A stretch of 39,455 bases of DNA from the NCBI GenBank assembly GCA_903896925.1, contig CAITZM010000129.1, positions 1-39,455 on the forward strand, read 5' to 3'. The DNA comes from an uncultured Lentisphaerota bacterium. Lineage in GTDB: Bacteria; Verrucomicrobiota; Kiritimatiellia; CAIQIC01. Each line of letters opens with the position of its first letter. Position 1 is the stretch's first letter. The notes under the pieces were generated by a model. It was not told the DNA's origin. It ran no database searches and was given only the letters and a program-made list of their open reading frames with translations. Shown here one piece after another: positions 32,242 to 39,455 of this stretch. The position numbers and the translations under genes are program-made.

Positions 32242-34677
32242 TCACTTGCACTCCCCCGGCGCGGCGGACCGGACTTCGATTTCGCTGAGCATGGTCCAGC
32301 CGCGGCCCGGAGGCAGGTCGACCCGCACCTGGCACGCCCGCGTGCCGGCGGGGAACGCGGCTTCGAGGGCGACGGCCGCGCACTGCGCACCATCCTCGGG
32401 CGGGCCGGCCGGCGCACGCGCGGGCACCGCGGCGGACCATGTGGTCCCGTCGGACGACAGCGCGATGTTGGCCGCACCGGGTGCGAGGATGCCGTTCTTG
32501 CCGCCGCGCAAAGCCCAGATACGGACCCGGCGCACCGGGCGCTCGCCGTCGAGATGGATCGTGATCGTATGCGCCCCCGCGCCACGCCAGCCGGTGACCT
32601 GACCGCGGATGAATCCCTGCGCCACGATGCCGTCCGTCAGGCGGATCCCGTCGTCCGGGTAGCGGAGGTTTTCTTCCTTGGACCGGGCGTTCTCCAGCGT
32701 CACGGGCGTAGGCGGCGGGGACAGTGTATAGGGCGTCCCCTGGGCCACGTTCTTGCCGCCGGCGAACACGCGGATCTCGGAGAGCATGAGCCACGCGCCC
32801 GGCCCCTGCTGCAACACGGTGACGTAACGTCCCCGGGCGCCCGGCGGGAAGGTGACCGGCACGTGTCCATCGGCGTCATTGGCCGCACGGCGTCGGTCGA
32901 TCGCCAGCGCCCCGCAAGCGCCCGTCACAAATTCACCTGTCAAGGCTCCAAGGCCGGCCCCCGCCAAGGGTGCCGGCCGGCTGCAACCGAGCAGTACCAT
33001 GGTCCGGGAGGGGAAGTTCACGGAGCCGGACCCGCCTCCGGGACCGTGCACCTCCACGCGCTCGATGGTGTACTCCCGCCCCAGGTCGAGGACCGCCGTG
33101 GCCTGAACCTTTGAACCCATCCAACCCACCGTCCGACCCTTGCCCCACCCCTGCGCCGGAACGACTCCGTCGGTGAGCAGTCGCGCGGGCGTATCTCCAT
33201 AGGTGGCTTCGGGCTGAGGAGCCACGGTGTAGAGCGCGCCGAGCGCGGCATGCCGCACGAGTTCGTCCTGATCGATCGGGTCCGCCTGCACTCGTTCCGC
33301 GGCGGGCAGACTGGAACCCGCAGCGGGCTTCAGGACGATTTCAAATTCCGACACAACCGCATCGAGCGGAACGGTCAAGATTTGCCAGCGCCCGTCCTTG
33401 GCACTGGCCTCGGTCCGGATCGCCCAACCGCCCGCCACCCACGGCACCTGCCGTTCACCCCGCACCCGCACCTCCGCGGTGCCGGTCCATGGGCTGACTC
33501 CGGGCGGTTCGTCGATCCGCACGTCCATGCCGCCGAGCGCGCGCGGCGCTGGGCAGCGGCCGGTCAGGGTCAGCGCGCCGGTCTCCGCGCGGACGCCGGT
33601 GATCAGCGGGGCTTGCCGGTCGCGGACCGGCTGCCCGCTCACGAAGTCGGCGATCCGGTCATACCATACCCGGTGCTCCGCGTTGGTCGCGTAGCAGGTC
33701 TGCTCCACAATATGGGTTTCCAGGTAGTAGGCCATGGCGGCCTGCTGGTAACCGAGCCGGTCCGCCGCGCCATCGACGAGATAGTGCAGGAACGGCTGCC
33801 AGTCCGAGCGGGTCGAGAGGATCGCGCCGGCCTCCATCTCGACGCCCAACCCCGCCTCGCGCGCCTTGGCGGCGTTTATGTCGAGCCGGTTCCGGCGGAC
33901 ACGCCCCTTGTGCGTGTTGGACTTGAAGGCGTAGTTGGGCTGCATGATGGCCGCATCGAAACCCATCTCCTTCCAGCGCTCCCAGCCGGGCGCGCAGAAC
34001 CAGGGGATCCAGAGGAAACGCAGGCCCTTGTCATGGATGGCATCGGCCACGGCGCGGACAACCGGGATGTCCTTGTCCCCCACCCCCTCGGCCATACAGT
34101 AGAAGCCCCACAGTCGCAGATGCCGGTAGTGCGCGGCGTTGAAGCGCCGGATGGCCTCATCCCGATACCAGACGATGACCGCCTGCCGGCCCTCCACCGT
34201 GGCGAGGTCGGCGGTGCGGCCGTCCTTGCCCACGGCGCCGAAGTCGTGCACCGCGCGGTTGAGGTACGGGATCGTCAGCATCACGTTCCGCGGCGGCGGC
34301 GCCTGTCCGGACACACGGGCCGCTGCCTCGATGGCCTGGTCGAGCGCGGCCAGGTCCCGGTCCGGCGCAAACCACCGGTCGAGGCAGTATTGCCAGTCGG
34401 CCATGTGGGTGGCGCCGCCGTCGGTGCGCAGTCCGCCCGGCGTGGTGAAGATCAGAAAGAGGTAGGCGTCGAAGAGCCACTCGCCCGGACGGACCGTGCC
34501 ATCCGGCTGCGTGCGGATGACGTACGGCGTCAGCTCGTGCACGCCCCGGGCGGGACTGTCATAGATGAGCGCGCAGTGGTGGAACCCCGCCTGGTCCGGG
34601 GTCAGGTAGCCGGGCGCCGCCGAAACGACCATGGCCGCCAGCAGCACCACGGCCCCGAGCTTGAGTGGAGGAATCAT
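32242..34677 (-). CDS. Secreted DUF4855 protein with discoidin-like domains
   Basis: An 811-residue protein. A signal peptide (LKLGAVVLLAAMVVSAAPG) is followed by the DUF4855 domain, marked by LTPDQAGFHHCALIYDSP, then a TIM-barrel-like core (WGFYCMAEGVGDKDI, WIPWFCAPGWERWKEMGFD, MQPNYAF, GLGVEMEAG). These domains are thought to be glycoside-hydrolase-like but have no proven activity. After about residue 390 come beta-sandwich regions, and then two F5/8C or CBM32-like domains (LDLGREYTIERVEVHGPGGG; LDGERPVRRVRIWALRGG). It likely acts on polysaccharide outside the cell. The start at 34677 gives the best signal peptide; a GTG at 34698 is possible. It converges on the HEAT pseudogene. Confidence 0.82.
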   Translation of the reverse strand: MIPPLKLGAVVLLAAMVVSAAPGYLTPDQAGFHHCALIYDSPARGVHELTPYVIRTQPDGTVRPGEWLFDAYLFLIFTTPGGLRTDGGATHMADWQYCLDRWFAPDRDLAALDQAIEAAARVSGQAPPPRNVMLTIPYLNRAVHDFGAVGKDGRTADLATVEGRQAVIVWYRDEAIRRFNAAHYRHLRLWGFYCMAEGVGDKDIPVVRAVADAIHDKGLRFLWIPWFCAPGWERWKEMGFDAAIMQPNYAFKSNTHKGRVRRNRLDINAAKAREAGLGVEMEAGAILSTRSDWQPFLHYLVDGAADRLGYQQAAMAYYLETHIVEQTCYATNAEHRVWYDRIADFVSGQPVRDRQAPLITGVRAETGALTLTGRCPAPRALGGMDVRIDEPPGVSPWTGTAEVRVRGERQVPWVAGGWAIRTEASAKDGRWQILTVPLDAVVSEFEIVLKPAAGSSLPAAERVQADPIDQDELVRHAALGALYTVAPQPEATYGDTPARLLTDGVVPAQGWGKGRTVGWMGSKVQATAVLDLGREYTIERVEVHGPGGGSGSVNFPSRTMVLLGCSRPAPLAGAGLGALTGEFVTGACGALAIDRRRAANDADGHVPVTFPPGARGRYVTVLQQGPGAWLMLSEIRVFAGGKNVAQGTPYTLSPPPTPVTLENARSKEENLRYPDDGIRLTDGIVAQGFIRGQVTGWRGAGAHTITIHLDGERPVRRVRIWALRGGKNGILAPGAANIALSSDGTTWSAAVPARAPAGPPEDGAQCAAVALEAAFPAGTRACQVRVDLPPGRGWTMLSEIEVRSAAPGECK

Positions 34678-34750
34678 GGGCGCATTTTCCCGCGACACAC
34701 CACAAAGTCAAGCAACCCCGCGGCCCCCTGACACCAGTGCGGGCCTAAAA

Positions 34751-35179
34751 GGGCGACAGGAGTGTCGCCCCTCCGCCGGAGCGGCGGCACTCTTGCCGCC
34801 GCACTTCCGCCCAGGCGTGACAGCGCACATGCCGCCAGCCAAGCCCTGCAGCCAACCTGGCGCAGCCCAACAGCGGCGTGGTGCAGGGTGCGTCTTCACC
34901 ACCGCTGTTATCCCAGAATTTCAATCGCAGAATTGCGCAAACCCTTGACAACGGATGCCTCTAACTTCGAGGTATCACCCACGGCGGCAGGCCCCGCACT
35001 ATCCCGGCGCTGGCATGCGGGGCATTCAGCATCTGCCAGACCCTGCCGTCCGGCCGCGTCGCCAGCAGTCCGCCGCTGTTGCCGCGGCACCGCCCTCCCC
35101 TCAGCCGCTAGCGAGACGCCATGCACAGGAAATTTCCAAGGATTGGAAACGTGTCTCGATTCTTTTCCAAGCCTTGGAA
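34751..35179. repeat. Intergenic palindromic repeats between DUF4855 and phosphatidyltransferase genes
   Basis: The 574-base gap 34678-35251 has no supported gene. GGGCGACAGGAGTGTCGCCC followed by CTCC (34751-34774) and GCGGCGGCA-CTCT-TGCCGCCGC (34781-34802) are hairpins of the stem-plus-tail kind. TTCCAAGGATTGGAA (35134-35148) and TTCCAAGCCTTGGAA (35165-35179) are the pair also seen at 8025-8069. A lone copy of the CCAAGGCTTGG core is at 31711-31721. Confidence 0.6.
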
Positions 35180-35251
35180 AAGGGAGCCGTCCATTCACTT
35201 TTCACGGTCTGCCACTGCCCGCTCAACCACCTTCAAGCCATACCGGAACCG

Positions 35252-35923
35252 CTAAGGGCCTGGCCCGCGTGAGCCGCGGCTGTCGGCCCAACGCGTTGTC
35301 TTCATCTCTTTGAGCACCCAGTACAGGCCGCGCGCATTCTCGCGGTGCTGCTTGAGCAGGCAGAGCACGACCAGCTCTTCGAGGCCGTCAAGGATGCCGA
35401 CGACGATCACGGCGTAAAACAGCACCGGGACATAGGCGACCAGGAAATAGGTGGTGAAGAACACCGCCAGCAGGATGTTCGTGAGCTTGCTGGAGTAGAG
35501 GTGCAGGGAGACCAGCCGGCGGAAGCGCAGGAGCGAAAGAGCCTGGGCCGCCAGAAAGCAGCCGAAGAGCAGGCCGATCGACAGGAGGTGGCTCCGCACA
35601 AAGGACTGCTCAAGGACGGCCAGCCCGAGCAGGGCAAGAAAGTCGGTCATCAGGTCGCCGATCGAGTCGAGCTTGGCCCCCAGCGAGGTCTCCTGCTTCC
35701 AACGTCTGGCGATATAACCGTCGAGGGCGTCGGTGGCGAGGTTGATGATGATCAGCCAGGCAAACAACAGGCGGTGGTCGGCGAACAGGCTGTAGAGAAT
35801 GACGGGCGCGGTCGCGATGCGATAGACGGATAAGGCATTGGGCACGTTGAGCACGCTCGCGCGCCTGCCTTGCGCTTCGTCCGGTTTTGGCGGCTGAATC
35901 ATAGGGGCCGCTCTCTCATCCAT
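35252..35923 (-). CDS. CDP-alcohol phosphatidyltransferase family membrane protein
   Basis: A 223-residue polytopic inner-membrane enzyme. The signature DG-x2-AR-x8-G-x3-D-x3-D is complete: Asp65, Asp68, Gly69, Arg73, Gly82, Asp86 and Asp90 in TDALDGYIARRWK...LGAKLDSIGD. The enzyme moves a phosphatidyl group from CDP-diacylglycerol (or a related donor) to an alcohol such as glycerol phosphate, serine or inositol. The exact product is not readable. About five or six membrane helices are seen. The ATG at 35923 was chosen over a TTG at 35941; MIQPP at 35902 is another option. It lies near a DUF3943 gene and a lipid-kinase gene on the same strand. Confidence 0.9.
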   Translation of the reverse strand: MDERAAPMIQPPKPDEAQGRRASVLNVPNALSVYRIATAPVILYSLFADHRLLFAWLIIINLATDALDGYIARRWKQETSLGAKLDSIGDLMTDFLALLGLAVLEQSFVRSHLLSIGLLFGCFLAAQALSLLRFRRLVSLHLYSSKLTNILLAVFFTTYFLVAYVPVLFYAVIVVGILDGLEELVVLCLLKQHRENARGLYWVLKEMKTTRWADSRGSRGPGP

Positions 35924-36006
35924 AGCTGTTTTCAAACACAACCCGCCATTCTCCGATTGCGCCCATACGTCCAGTCAGCTCTGGCTAACCTGACTGGGCA
36001 CCGTGA

Positions 36007-37527
36007 CTACCAGCCGACCACGCCGAAGCCGTCGTCGCCCAGCAGGTTGTAGACCACGCTGATGATTTGTTCCTTCTGCTGCCGGTCGGCGGCGCCGACG
36101 GCCGACGCATCCCGGGTCGTCGCTACGAATTGGATGCCGAGGGCGTGTTGGCCATACACGCGCACGGTCAGGCCGGCGTTCACCCTCGAAATCTGCTCGT
36201 GGCCGTCGACCACAGCTCCGGTCCAATCGGTGACGTAGTACTCGCGTGCGGTCATATCCAGCAGCACCCGGTCCGCGATGACCAGATGGGCCGCGAGGAG
36301 GCCCTGCGGCGTGGTGCCATAGCGATAGTTGCGTTCTCCGGGCCCGCTGATCGTGCCCGCCGCGGCATAGCCGATGCCCCCAAGGGCGGTGTACTGCAGG
36401 GCCACCCCCGGCAGCAGCAACCATTGCGCCGTGGTACCGAGCGAAAGGGCGGTGCTGGAGACACGGAAGGTGTGCGGAGAGAGGTAGTCGTAACTCCCGT
36501 AGAGGCCCCACAGGCCGCGATAGGAATCGCCCACGTCATAATCGGTCCCCAGCAGCAGGCCACGGCACATGATATTCTGAAAGGTGTCCTTGCCGGAGCC
36601 GGCCGCAGCTTCAAAGTTGAAGTAGTCGAACGGACGGTCATAGGTGTAGCTCGCCTTGCCCGGGAGCCCGTAGGCCAGCGCGAAATCGACGGACGCCTGC
36701 TGCCGGTCATACGTTTTCAGGGGGCCATTGTCCGCCTCGCGGGCCTGCGTGCTCAACCCGAGCCGCAACCGCGTAAAGGTCGGCGGGTTGTGGCTGGGAA
36801 AGACGGCATCGAACCGGTCGCCGAACGCAAGGCGATTGATACCGGTGGGCGGCGAGACGCACGTGGCCGCCAGCTCCCGCAAGAAGCCGGGCTGCTTGCC
36901 GCCGCCTTCCAGCACCAGGCTGGCCATGCGGAACAGCGGCTCGCCCAGAAAACTGCCGCCGAGGCCGCTGGCGACATGGTCGTTGAAGGACGGCGGATCG
37001 GTCTCGCCCGCCGTCTCCCAGAGTTCGCTGCCGCCGAGGCTGTAGAGCAAGGATTGCCAATAGCTGAGGCCCGCCGAGCGTGCGAAGCCGAAATACATCG
37101 CACCCTGGTACGGATGATAGAGCTGATTGATCTGGAACAAATCGGAATCGACCTTCGGCACGGTCTGGACATTGTGTTCGAACGTGTTGCCCGAGGTGCG
37201 GTAGATATCTCTGGGCTCTGTATAGTTCCGGTCGTACAAATTCAGCAGGGCTGCAAACGTGACCACTTCGACCAGCGGAATGACGTAGCTGCGCTCGCCC
37301 CACGTCTCCCCCGTTGCGGTTTTTTCGGACGACCCCACCTTGGGCTGCGGGCCGGGCCCCTCGTAGGTCGTGGGGCGGGGGCCGGGCGTGGCCTCGGAGG
37401 ACTTCAGGGCGGGCGCGTTGGTGGCGCCGGACTCGCTGGCCACACTCCTCGTCGGCAGGAGCATGACGAGGGCGCAGACGCCGGTCACCACCAGCAGGTG
37501 GTGACCCGGCTTCTTTAGTGATGGCAT
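36007..37527 (-). CDS. DUF3943 outer-membrane-associated protein
   Basis: A 506-residue exported protein. The ATG at 37527 gives a clear signal peptide (KPGHHLLVVTGVCALVMLL, cleavage near SVA-SES). A Pro/Thr-rich linker precedes the DUF3943 core: VDSDLFQINQLYHPYQGAMY, FGFARSAGLSYWQS, GGSELWETAGETDPPSFNDH, GGSFLGEPLFRMA. The C-terminal half has beta strands rich in aromatic residues (YDYLSPHTFRVSSTALSLG, REYYVTDWTG) that look like an outer-membrane barrel. The last residues end in VVGW. The role of the family is unknown. It lies between a phospholipid synthase and a lipid kinase, so a membrane-lipid role is possible. Confidence 0.8.
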   Translation of the reverse strand: MPSLKKPGHHLLVVTGVCALVMLLPTRSVASESGATNAPALKSSEATPGPRPTTYEGPGPQPKVGSSEKTATGETWGERSYVIPLVEVVTFAALLNLYDRNYTEPRDIYRTSGNTFEHNVQTVPKVDSDLFQINQLYHPYQGAMYFGFARSAGLSYWQSLLYSLGGSELWETAGETDPPSFNDHVASGLGGSFLGEPLFRMASLVLEGGGKQPGFLRELAATCVSPPTGINRLAFGDRFDAVFPSHNPPTFTRLRLGLSTQAREADNGPLKTYDRQQASVDFALAYGLPGKASYTYDRPFDYFNFEAAAGSGKDTFQNIMCRGLLLGTDYDVGDSYRGLWGLYGSYDYLSPHTFRVSSTALSLGTTAQWLLLPGVALQYTALGGIGYAAAGTISGPGERNYRYGTTPQGLLAAHLVIADRVLLDMTAREYYVTDWTGAVVDGHEQISRVNAGLTVRVYGQHALGIQFVATTRDASAVGAADRQQKEQIISVVYNLLGDDGFGVVGW

Positions 37528-37639
37528 ATATACGCCGCACGCTGGCAAGCTTGGATGGCCTTTCATGCTTAGAAAATAAGCAGGCAGACCTTGTGGCGCT
37601 ATGGGGTGTAACCCTACTGGGATATGAGCACCCACCTTA

Positions 37640-38539
37640 TCAGAGCACGTTCTCTGGCTTTTCTGACACCAGCACCGTGAGCATGCCCGGCAGCACTTCC
37701 ACCGCGACCGGCGTCATCCCGATGATGTCGCCGTCGGCCTGGACCGGCAAGGGGATGTTGCTCCGAATGCTGACGGTCTTCTCGGCCCGGATGAAATGCG
37801 CCTCGCGCTGCAAGGGCCAGCCTGCGACGACGCCTAGCAGGTAGCGGATATAATCCCCCACCGACTGCAGGCTCAAGATCCAGACGCCGAGATGCCCGTC
37901 ATCGATCCGGATGTCCGGCCCTTTGGGATAGAACATTTTGCCGAGCAGTCCGCAGTTCATGATCGACACCTCGACAGCACGATACGGGTGCGCCTTGCCG
38001 TCGACCTCGACCACGAGATAGCGGGGTCTGGACGAGAGCATCTTGAGCAGGGCCATCCCGACATAGGCAATGCGCCCAAACCGGCTCTTACTGGTGCGCG
38101 AAGTTTCGCCGATAATGGAGGCGCTGATGCCGACACTGGCGTTGAGCACGTAGGTCCGCTTGTCAATGCGCATGGCATCAATTTTTCTTGGGCGGGGCGC
38201 GCCGGCCAGGAGCGCGACCGCCGCCTCGGCCGCGCCGGGGATATCGAGTTCGCGTGCGATCAGGTTCCCGGTCCCGGTGGGGATGATGCCTAGCGGGATC
38301 AAGCTGCCCACCAGACCGTCGCAGACGGCGGAGACCGTGCCATCCCCTCCCGCGGCCACGACAAGATCAAAACCTTCGCACAGTCGCCGCCGCACGATCT
38401 CCGCGGGCCGATCCTCCTGGCGCGTCTCATAGATCTCGTATTCGATGCTGACGGACGCAAAATGACGGGTCAGCGCAGCGCTCAAGAGCTGCCGCTCTTT
38501 ATCCCCCGCCACAGGATTGAATATGACAAGAGCTTTCAG
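37640..38539 (-). CDS. YegS-like diacylglycerol/lipid kinase, CTG start likely
   Basis: A 299-residue cytosolic lipid kinase. Reading upstream of the GTG at 38512 gives LKALVIFNPVAGDKERQLL, which is the conserved N-terminal NPxAG strand of the DAGK catalytic domain. The only sensible start is CTG at 38539, with AGGA seven bases before it. GGDGT (about residue 64-68) and IPTGTGN are the nucleotide motifs; FNPVAG and VSIMNCGLLGKM fit too. It phosphorylates diacylglycerol or a similar lipid, recycling it to phosphatidic acid. It is 113 bases upstream of the DUF3943 gene on the same strand. Confidence 0.88.
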   Translation of the reverse strand: MKALVIFNPVAGDKERQLLSAALTRHFASVSIEYEIYETRQEDRPAEIVRRRLCEGFDLVVAAGGDGTVSAVCDGLVGSLIPLGIIPTGTGNLIARELDIPGAAEAAVALLAGAPRPRKIDAMRIDKRTYVLNASVGISASIIGETSRTSKSRFGRIAYVGMALLKMLSSRPRYLVVEVDGKAHPYRAVEVSIMNCGLLGKMFYPKGPDIRIDDGHLGVWILSLQSVGDYIRYLLGVVAGWPLQREAHFIRAEKTVSIRSNIPLPVQADGDIIGMTPVAVEVLPGMLTVLVSEKPENVL

Positions 38540-38837
38540 GCTATCATCCTAAGCCAAACCGCGACGACCTGACACCACGCAGCGTCATGGGTACGCCGAC
38601 CACCGTCCCGAACACTAGTGAGTATAGGCGGGTTGGGCTTGCTGGCCAGCTCTATTGAGCCAGCCGATGCGCTGGGCAGGCGGCGGCGGACCGGGGCCTG
38701 CACCGCTCTGTGCCGTTCTTGGCCGGCAGCAAGCGGGGTTCGTTTTCTCCGCCGGTGGTCATCGGACGGGTTCCCTGGGCGTTAATAGTGTTTCCCCCTA
38801 TGGCGCGAGCGAGCGCGGTTGTGCGAAGGTGTGCGAC

Positions 38838-39257
38838 ATGGAAACGACCGCACGGAAAATCCTGGTGGTGGATGACGACAACACGGTGCGGACCCTCGTC
38901 GTGCGCTACTTCACGCATTGCGGCCTCGAAGCGCTCCCCGCCGCCAGCGGCCTCGAAGCGATCGGCTGCCTGCAAAAGCACAGCACCAACATCGCCCTGG
39001 TGCTCCTGGACATGACGATGCCGGTGATGGACGGCGAGCAGACCTTTGCCGCCCTGCACCAGCTGCAGCCCGACCTGCCGTTCATCATCTACACCGGCGA
39101 CTGTTCCAGCGACGCCCTCAACCGTTTGCTCGCGACCGGCTTGTGCGGACATGTGTTCAAGCCCTGCGCGCTGGATGTATTGGTGGATCAGGTGCAGCGC
39201 AGGCTGGAGCAGCCGACGGGCACCGGCCCCGCCGCGCGGGCTGTGGCGATGTGCTGA
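38838..39257 (+). CDS. Orphan receiver-domain protein, canonical (RR6)
   Basis: A 139-residue receiver with all residues for phosphorylation: ILVVDDDNTV, LVLLDMTMPVMDG, IIYTGD and FKPCALDVLVDQV. There is no output domain. It is the sister of RR4 (KPCALxVL motif, LLDMTMP) but lies 22 kb from that cluster, beside the lipid genes. The ATG at 38838 has AAGGTG a few bases upstream; longer in-frame extensions up to 38655 lack family similarity. The 298-base gap before it shows no gene. Confidence 0.92.
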   Translation: METTARKILVVDDDNTVRTLVVRYFTHCGLEALPAASGLEAIGCLQKHSTNIALVLLDMTMPVMDGEQTFAALHQLQPDLPFIIYTGDCSSDALNRLLATGLCGHVFKPCALDVLVDQVQRRLEQPTGTGPAARAVAMC

Positions 39258-39380
39258 GCGGTAGCGGTTGCGAGCGCGAACCGCCCGCCACATGGGCCTG
39301 TTTCCACTGCTGCACCCGCTGCCGGGCCACTCGAGCGCTTCCAAAAACGGTGAAGCTTCGCCGCCGCGTAGATGCTAAAC

Positions 39381-39406
39381 CCCGTTTCGCCCAGGCGCTT
39401 CACGGG
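39381..39406. repeat. Palindromic repeat CCCGTTTCGCC...GCTTCACGGG
   Basis: This 26-base hairpin differs from 8215-8240 at only two positions. It lies in the spacer after RR6, where no gene is seen up to the window end. A run just after it, GCGGCCGGAGGCCGC (39437-39451), is another hairpin and may belong to a terminator. Confidence 0.55.
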
Positions 39407-39455
39407 CAGACCACAGCCGCATTACCCCAGAGAATGCGGCCGGAGGCCGCTTCCA

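Noticed and set aside
33250..34731. 493-codon plus-strand open frame opposite the DUF4855 gene
   Set aside because: No domain, and the opposite strand has a signal peptide and a recognisable family.
34946..34951. TTGACA box on the plus strand
   Set aside because: No matching -10 box at proper spacing was convincing, and no plus-strand gene follows.
34908..35198. 96-codon minus-strand frame in the spacer after the DUF4855 gene
   Set aside because: It runs through the palindromic repeat pair and has no recognisable motif.

Overview
The window is GC-rich chromosomal DNA that fits a member of the Planctomycetes-Verrucomicrobia-Chlamydiae group, most likely Kiritimatiellota, Lentisphaerota or a relative. 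This is an inference from gene content: large PA14/calcium-repeat surface proteins, a Sec-exported RHS protein with a cysteine-rich head, a DUF4855 protein, DUF58/BatA genes, many orphan receiver domains and abundant short palindromic repeats between genes. There is no rRNA or ribosomal protein gene to confirm it. One tRNA (Arg, anticodon ACG) is present. No CRISPR array, phage module or origin was seen.

Layout. 1-4084: the end of an IS3-family insertion sequence, a C39-like cysteine peptidase that it probably truncates, a decayed zinc-motif gene, an orphan receiver, a ferredoxin-cupin operon whose linker is built from in-frame palindromic repeats, and an SGNH hydrolase. 4192-8010: a type II secretion/type IV pilus motor block (TPR-MshEN protein, GspE ATPase, GspF). 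8011-8560: a repeat-rich spacer. 8561-14042: an alpha/beta hydrolase, tRNA-Arg, two exported proteins (one with a pseudopilin-like tail), and a DUF58 plus BatA-like membrane pair. 14133-17369: four single-domain receivers around one PAS-SpoIIE phosphatase; a fifth and sixth receiver lie at 1414 and 38838.

17370-32240 is the accessory heart of the window. A promoter and leader region precede a 1626-residue PA14/calcium-repeat protein and then an 1820-residue RHS protein. The last ~210 residues of the RHS protein are an AT-rich, histidine-containing toxin-like tip. Behind it lie two successive cassettes with the same gene order: RHS core/tip, AT-rich lipoprotein, small membrane protein, HEAT-repeat protein. 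The first cassette is intact. The second is a relic: it has a 262-bp copy of the RHS core with a stop and a frameshift, a related lipoprotein, a small membrane protein, and a truncated HEAT gene. This looks like a polymorphic-toxin locus that keeps displaced tip/immunity cassettes downstream, and it is the best candidate for an undescribed system here.

32242-39455: a DUF4855 secreted protein, another repeat-rich spacer, then an envelope/lipid group (CDP-alcohol phosphatidyltransferase, DUF3943 protein, and a YegS-like lipid kinase apparently starting at CTG), and the sixth receiver. Most of the very long open frames on the opposite strand of the GC-rich genes are codon-bias shadows and were left out.
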